Source: Azolla caroliniana
Lineage: Eukaryota; Polypodiophyta
Assembly: GCA_043228905.1 (NCBI GenBank)
Contig: JBHGNT010000010.1
Location: 2,418,001-2,482,000 of the forward strand
DNA: 64,000 nt
Direction of reading: 5' to 3'
Part shown: piece by piece, positions 54,781 to 64,000 of the stretch
Layout: each line of letters begins with the position of its first letter
Position numbering within the stretch: the stretch's first letter is position 1
Notes under the pieces: model-generated
Told to the model about the DNA's origin: nothing
The model's database searches: none
What the model saw: only the letters and a program-made list of their open reading frames with translations
Position numbers and translations under genes: made by a program

Positions 54781-56483
54781 GTTGTGCATTGGTTGATTGT
54801 ATGAACAAAGCACATGGTAGATACTAGAAAGAGCATTTCAAATGCAAAGTATTCTTTATTGTTACATGAGATCATATTAATTGGGATTTGAGCTTTCTTG
54901 AGTGAGAAACATACGGAAGCAATTAGCTAGAACATATAATTGCTATCAATATTGTACTATAGAATTATGAACTTATGTAAGATTGTAATGTCAATTTGAT
55001 TGTTTTGGAGGATATCTAGATAATAATAGCTACAACCACATACATGCCCATCATTATAAGTTAATTCTTCAAGAGAAGGAACAAAAAAAATGGAGCAATT
55101 CCTTTTTACATGATGGACAAGCGTAAAGTAAATCATAGCATATACCAAGTGTTGTTTGGAATGAAAGTTTATGAAGGGGCTTTATAACTTTAAAATACTC
55201 GTTAACAAAATGCTAACTATGTCATGATGGCTCTATATCTACAAGGACACACATGACACGTTAGCTTAGCAAAAAGCTAGGGCAACAAATAGTAAAAGAA
55301 ACCCAAACAATGAAAAGTTTTCCTTGTGCAATAGATTATATGCATGCATGAGGTGGGTTTCCACAATTGTGTTACACTCGTGCAAGGTATTGTGGTAAAA
55401 TCATTCTTGGAGCTGTTTCTTTCGTATCACAATGCCTTGCATGTGAATTTGGCATGTTTTCAATGAAATTTTGACAAGATTTTACCACATTTCAAGAACT
55501 CCTAGCAAACATGAAACCATCACCAAAGACATAGGGCATGTTCTTCACTCTCAATTGCATGGTCTTTAGTAAAAATCTTGGACATGAAGAGTCCATCCAC
55601 ACACATTTGACCTCTGAGGAAGATAAGAAAACCTATCTATTTAACTCTATCTATTGAATTTTTCATACATAAATAGCTTGCTTCAAGCACTACATGGAGT
55701 GCTTGATCTTTAAACTTGGATCTAAGAAACACCAGAGACTCTTGTCACTTATGAATGTTCCCCATGGCAAATGTGTAGAATAAAACCATAAGTTCTTGAT
55801 TTTGTCTAGCTTGGTTACTCTTGGCACAAATTGTCTATTTTTTTCTTAAGGCAATGAATATATTACATTGTGGTATGCCAATGCCACATATGCTAAACAT
55901 GTCGTCCATTGTTTCCATTCACTCTAGATTGTGTCTTGCTTTGCCATAGTGAAAAGCAATTCCGTCTTTTTTGGTCGATCCGATTAACATGTACCATGCA
56001 TGTGGAGCCTATATTAAGAAAATAGGTTAACATTTCGCATCGTTTAGATGGCTAACTAACCACTTGAAGAAGCTTTTGACAATGAATTGGTCCTTCCTGG
56101 ATTCAACCCCACGTGGCATGTGTTTCATGCTTGTATGATAACTATTATATTTCAAATGCTATTGTCTCCTCATTTCTTGTGACCAATGACAACATACCAC
56201 AACAACATGGATTTTTGTTCTCCGTGTGGTGTGCTTTAATTGCTTATCCCCCAAAAGAATTTGGTATGCCCTATGTTGCTTGTGACCTACAAAAAATGAG
56301 CCACATCAACATGGAATTATACATCTCACATTTTGCCCAACTAATGAGAAGCTTCAACATGAGTGTGTATTATGGGGGCAACAAAGAAGTTGTTCGCTTC
56401 ACATTTTGTGTGATTAATGAGAAGCTACAACATCTATATGAATGTCGTTGTGACCAATGAGAAGCTTCAATATGAGTGTATGA
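54781..56483. other. Intergenic DNA between the F-box gene and the MITE
   Basis: AT-rich with no gene recognised. The first part should hold the F-box gene 3' UTR. A short drifting repeat near 56310-56480 has 'AATGAGAAGCT' three times and 'AATATGAGTGTATG' next to the MITE. Confidence 0.5.
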
Positions 56484-56980
56484 TAACAATCGGCAACGGT
56501 TCGGTTTGAACCGAACTGAACCGCGGCTTAATGGTTTCATTGGTTCGGTTCAGGTTTAGGTTTTTTTTAACGGTTCGGTTCGGTTTCGGTTTGGTTTCAG
56601 CAGTCAAAAACTGCGGTTTAAACGGTTGAATGGTTTTTATTTTTAAATTTTAAAAAAAAATTTTAAAAAATTTAAAAAAATTCTAAAAAATTTTAAAAAT
56701 TGTTTTTAAACAATCTTTTCATTTTTACTCTTATTCTCACATTTTAGGAACATCTTAAAAATTTTAAAAATTCTAAATAATGAAATATTATAAATTTAAA
56801 AAAATAAAAAATAAAAAATTGACCTATGTGGAAAACCGAAACCGAACCACGAAACTGCGGTTTTTACGGTTTAAAGGTTTAACGCTTTGAAAAGGTTTAA
56901 CGGTTCGGTTCAGGTTTTTTTTTAGGTAAACGGTTCGGTTTGGACCCTCTCAAACCGAACCGAACCGTTGCCGATTGTTA
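56484..56980. mobile_element. hAT-like MITE with 8-bp target duplication (one mismatch)
   Basis: The ends are inverted copies: TAACAATCGGCAACGGTTCG on the left and the same sequence from the right end inward. Flanks are GTGTATGA (56476-56483) and ATGTATGA (56981-56988), an 8-bp duplication with one difference, as expected for hAT elements. The body alternates GGTTCGGTTT/AAACCGAACC words with A/T-rich filler and has no coding capacity. Confidence 0.8.
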
Positions 56981-57160
56981 ATGTATGAATGGGTAGTAGT
57001 AGTAGTGGTAGTAGTCACATGGACCCATCCATCCATCCATCCATTCATGCATGCATCCATGGGCATGGCATCCCATGGAAGCCCAAACGACAACTAGCCC
57101 CGAGAATGGGAAGGGCGTGTGCCCCTTCTCCTCCCCACCGTATATTCCACAGACTGGTTT

Positions 57161-57238
57161 TTAGGGTTAGGGTTAGGGTTAGGGTTAGAATTAGGGTTCC
57201 CGCTCCCCACTTTCCCCCCCCCCCCCCCCCCCCCCCCC
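57161..57238 (+). promoter_or_regulatory. TTAGGG units and C25 run upstream of the CDPK
   Basis: Four perfect TTAGGG units (57161-57184), one further copy, then a run of 25 C (57214-57238), all within 230 bp of the CDPK ATG. The TTAGGG block contains telo-box-like sequence. The C run is prone to length error in assembly. Confidence 0.55.
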
Positions 57239-57389
57239 TTTTTCTCTCGCATCAGAAAGCTATGGTGATGGCCATGGCGGTTGAATCTCCGAGCATACTT
57301 GTAAATTGACCCTAAACATAGGAAAACCCCTGAAGCTTTCCCTGCATCCGTCTCGACTCTCCTCAAAGCAAAGCGAAGCAAGACAAATC

Positions 57390-61059
<3,670 letters not shown>

Positions 61060-63048
61060 ACGAGCCTAAAAATGACAAAAAAAAAGAGAATCCGAGAAAG
61101 AAATTTTATCTGCAATGGGGGGTTGAAGAGTTCAAAGCAAACAATTGCTACACATCCTTGAAACTTAACTTGGAGCACACGTTATTAGTAAAGAGTAAAG
61201 AAGGGATGCATACATACACACAATCTCTCTCTCTCTCACACACACACACACAACACAAAATTCACAAAAACAAGAAAGCAAAATGGAAACTTTTTACCAT
61301 GATTCAAGTGGTTTTGCCAAATATTAAAGCATCCGTGCACATTCCTTAACTTAAAAGAAGCATTAGTTGTGGCTGTCACAAACAGGTTGAGAATGAAAAC
61401 AATAATAAACACGAAATGCATTTGCCTAGTCAAGTTAGGTACAGACCAGTTGCAATTGCATCCATCTCCACTTCAGTTAACCACCAGAAATTGTCTTCAT
61501 AAACAAATGAACTCCTAACCAATCTGGTTAGACCAAATTTTATATCACCTTTTTGGATGGAAAGCATCAATCTTTAAATCGTATCAAAACTGTCCATGAC
61601 CAAGAGTGAATCTTCATGCATCACAGGATAGTGAACACCCCAAAAAGAGACTAGGTGGACATAGGGTTTGCCTTTAAATGATTTGCGTTTAAAACATTGC
61701 TTCTCCAAGAGAGTGTGTACTTTGTTGACCTTATGGGTTAACTAGAATTAACTGTTTGAAGGTGAGTTGTAATTTCTCTCCAGAAGGCACAATGAAGCAA
61801 AAAGTTTAATTCAAGTTACACAAAAATTCAACATACAATGAGGTTCTAGCTTCCTAGATGGACACACTTGCCCCTCAAACTAACATTGCCCAATTTCAAA
61901 ATACTAAGTTGATGTCTAAATCATTGTGTTAAATATCAAGATTTTAAGCCATTACATTTTAATGATAATGGATTTTGGCTTCTAATATATTGGGGGGTTG
62001 TCATAGTGGTGTAGATTCTTGATCAAAAGCCACCAATTCATCAATAGTAATGCCTAGTCAATGTGGCTAGTAAAGAAATCTTGAACACTATAATAACTTC
62101 ATGATGAAATCACCATATTTGTTCCCTAGACTTTGAACATGCAAAGGCTTTATATTCTTTGGAACATCCCTCCCAATCCAACACGTAAATGATTGATTTT
62201 AGATTTATGTACTTAGCTTCTTTAGTTTGTTAAATATATAAACACAATAATGAAGTAAAGATTATGCTTTGAAATGATACCCTTGTGTGTTGGGCGCTAA
62301 TAGTTTGGTCGGAATAATATATCTTTACAAATGAAATGGTTTCCACTAGGTGTCAAGTGTTGAGGCCAAAAACCATATTAAATAAGAAATACAATAGAGA
62401 AACAAAATTTTATTGTGGAAAAGAGCAAGACGCGCAAGGTTATGCCAAAGTTTGGCATTAAATCAAAATGTGTTGTCAACATAGAACCCTCATATATACT
62501 TATTGTTTGCTATCATGAGAATGGTTACACTACTTATTGTTACCATGCAGAAAGCTACGATGATAGTCACGAATACAAACAATTATCATAAATAATTATC
62601 ATGCCCCCAAACATATTACGCCCCCCCCCCCCCCCCTCTTCCTTTGGAGGATTAGTTACAATGCCACTTGTTGCCATCCCACATAATCAACATGCACCAA
62701 GTCATGCATGGTGTCAAGAGCACCGTCAAATGTAACACCAACACCCTTGTCCAAGAAGGTATTGTGTTATCTTGTATTTCCAACTTCCAAAGTTGCTTTA
62801 GTGAAGCTTCTTATCAAGGAGAGAGCTCCTATTCATATATTCATGTTCAATTTGTTAGGAATCAGATGAGGGATATGTGCAAAGCACACTGATGTTGGAA
62901 GCAACATTGTCATCTATTCTCGTAAGAGCAAAATGTAAGTACTCAACTCTTAAACATGATCCACATGGACGTACACCATGACATTTGGCAGATGTCCCTT
63001 TATAGATGACCAGTACTGCCAAACGTGGGTTTACCAACGTACGTTACC

Positions 63049-63300
63049 CCATGTAACGTTTGCCTCTCAAATGTTCTAGAATTTTACGAATGGTTTTTTT
63101 TGCAATCAAGAGTGCACATTATAATAGCACCAAGAGAAGTGTGATTTAAGGATGGGGCTATTCTGCAAGTGTTTAGCCATGTAGCGTTTGCCTCTCCAAT
63201 GTTCCAGATTTTTAAGAATGATTTTTTTGCAATTAAGAGCGCACATTGTAATAACACATAAGAGTAGTGTGTGTCAAGGATGGGGCTGTTCTTGACAAGT
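63049..63300. repeat. 128-bp tandem duplication
   Basis: Copies beginning CCATGTAACGTTTGCCTCTC (63049) and CCATGTAGCGTTTGCCTCTC (63177) continue in parallel through 'GTGCACATTATAATA' and 'AAGGATGGGGCT' with about 15-20 percent drift. Confidence 0.85.
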
Positions 63301-63439
63301 GGAAGATTAAGCTTGAATGTGAGTGGATAAATGTCAGAAGGGAGAGTGAGTGTGACTCAATCCATTCATACATTCTATGATGGCATTCAGTGAAAGGAGA
63401 GAGAAACATTTATGACGTCCACAAGAGATCAATTGCAAT

Positions 63440-63715
63440 TCTATGTGATGGGGCTTGGTTGCACATGGTGACGATCAAACTCGGGTTCTCCTAGTTTCAT
63501 GACTTTGATCCTATAGTGTAAACCACCATGCCAATAGGTGAGGCTCGAACGCAGGTTCGGTCATTGATGATCAAACTATGTGATGGGGCTTGGCTGCACG
63601 TGGTGACGATCAAACTTGTGTTTAACCGAGCTTCATGATTTTGATCCTACAGTGTAAACCACTATGCCAATAGGTGAGGTTCGAACGTAGGTTCGATCAT
63701 TGACGAACGAGTTCA
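63440..63715 (-). repeat. Tandem 138-bp units with tRNA-like promoter boxes (SINE-like)
   Basis: Two copies begin TGTGATGGGGCTTGG at 63443 and 63581. On the minus strand each reads 'TTGGCATGGTGGTTTACAC' or similar (A-box-like, TRGCNNAGTGG), and about 40 bp later 'CGAGTTTGATCGTCACC' or similar (B-box-like, GWTCRANNCC). The box order and spacing fit a tRNA-derived SINE head. No full tRNA fold is visible. Confidence 0.45.
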
Positions 63716-63792
63716 TCGTATGATCGATTCGAGTCGCCCACATGTGTCTGTCTGCCGGTGTGTGTCGGTTCATCCGAGATTTCTTCTCTTTC

Positions 63793-63900
63793 TCTTTTTT
63801 TTTTTCTTCTTCTTCTTCTTCTTCTGGTTGCTAGCTTAGTAAAAGCTTTCTTGGTGAAGAAGAAGAAGAAGAAGAAGAAGAAGAAGGAGGAGGAGGAAGA
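63793..63900. repeat. TTC repeat followed by GAA repeat (triplet inverted repeat)
   Basis: (TTC)n at about 63803-63825 and (GAA)n at about 63857-63886 are separated by about 30 bp and could pair as a long hairpin or form triplex DNA. Another (TTC)n run closes the window at 63985-64000. Confidence 0.9.
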
Positions 63901-64000
63901 GAGGCTTTGTGTTGTGCTCTGCTATGCTCTACTAAAGTAAAAAATCAAAGGCAACCAGAAAACTGCATTTTACTTTCCCCACTTTTCTTCTTCTTCTTCT

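Larger units (their letters stand above)
61060..64000. other. CDPK 3' region and repeat-rich right edge
   Basis: No gene was recognised. It contains (CT)n/(CA)n at about 61227-61252, a C16 run at 62621-62636, tandem duplications (63049-63300), SINE-like units and GAA/TTC repeats at the far end. Confidence 0.5.

Overview
This window is nuclear DNA of a land plant. It has intron-rich genes with GT-AG introns up to about 2.9 kb, plant-specific families (a CDPK, a PLS-type PPR protein, a VIP5-type RTF1, a plant PPIP5K of the VIH type, a SKIP14-type F-box protein, an RLP29-type LRR protein), much decayed transposon DNA and many simple repeats. The PPR style (repeated 'MYGKC' helices), the long introns and the low gene density suggest a fern or another seed-free plant. 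That is inference only; no organelle or rRNA sequence is present to settle it.

Layout. 41-3857 (+): 3' half of a VIH/PPIP5K inositol pyrophosphate kinase, cut by the window edge. 5592-7376 (+): intronless PPR ORF with damaged ends. 9140-14305 (+): three-exon SURP+CID (CHERP-like) RNA-processing protein. 17275-18753 (-): intronless secreted LRR protein. 20836-28880: minisatellite and old transposon debris, including a LINE reverse-transcriptase tail. 28884-32907 (-): six-exon organelle-targeted aldo-keto reductase. 33060-45230: two adjacent Mutator-like elements (MULEs) with related terminal inverted repeats (TIRs) and (CATA)n blocks at their outer edges. The first is apparently autonomous, with an intact 974-aa DDE transposase and a small three-exon second gene. 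46106-48040 (+): RTF1/VIP5 of the PAF1 complex. 52861-54780 (+): three-exon SKIP14-like F-box protein. 56484-56980: hAT-like MITE. 57390-61059 (+): nine-exon CDPK. 61060-64000: debris, tandem SINE-like units and GAA/TTC repeats.

The host genes do not form an obvious pathway; they are ordinary plant housekeeping and signalling genes. The most unusual part is the MULE pair. Element 1's two TIRs agree at 53 of 54 core positions. All four TIRs of the two elements contain the same roughly 46-bp imperfect palindrome. Yet the two elements carry different subterminal repeat words (GGTCGCCCAAC-type against GGAGCCCGAC-type). The pair sits between the head-to-head AKR and VIP5 genes and must separate their promoters. 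Exon structures were assembled by eye from reading frame, splice sites and remembered family conservation; no alignment or search was run.
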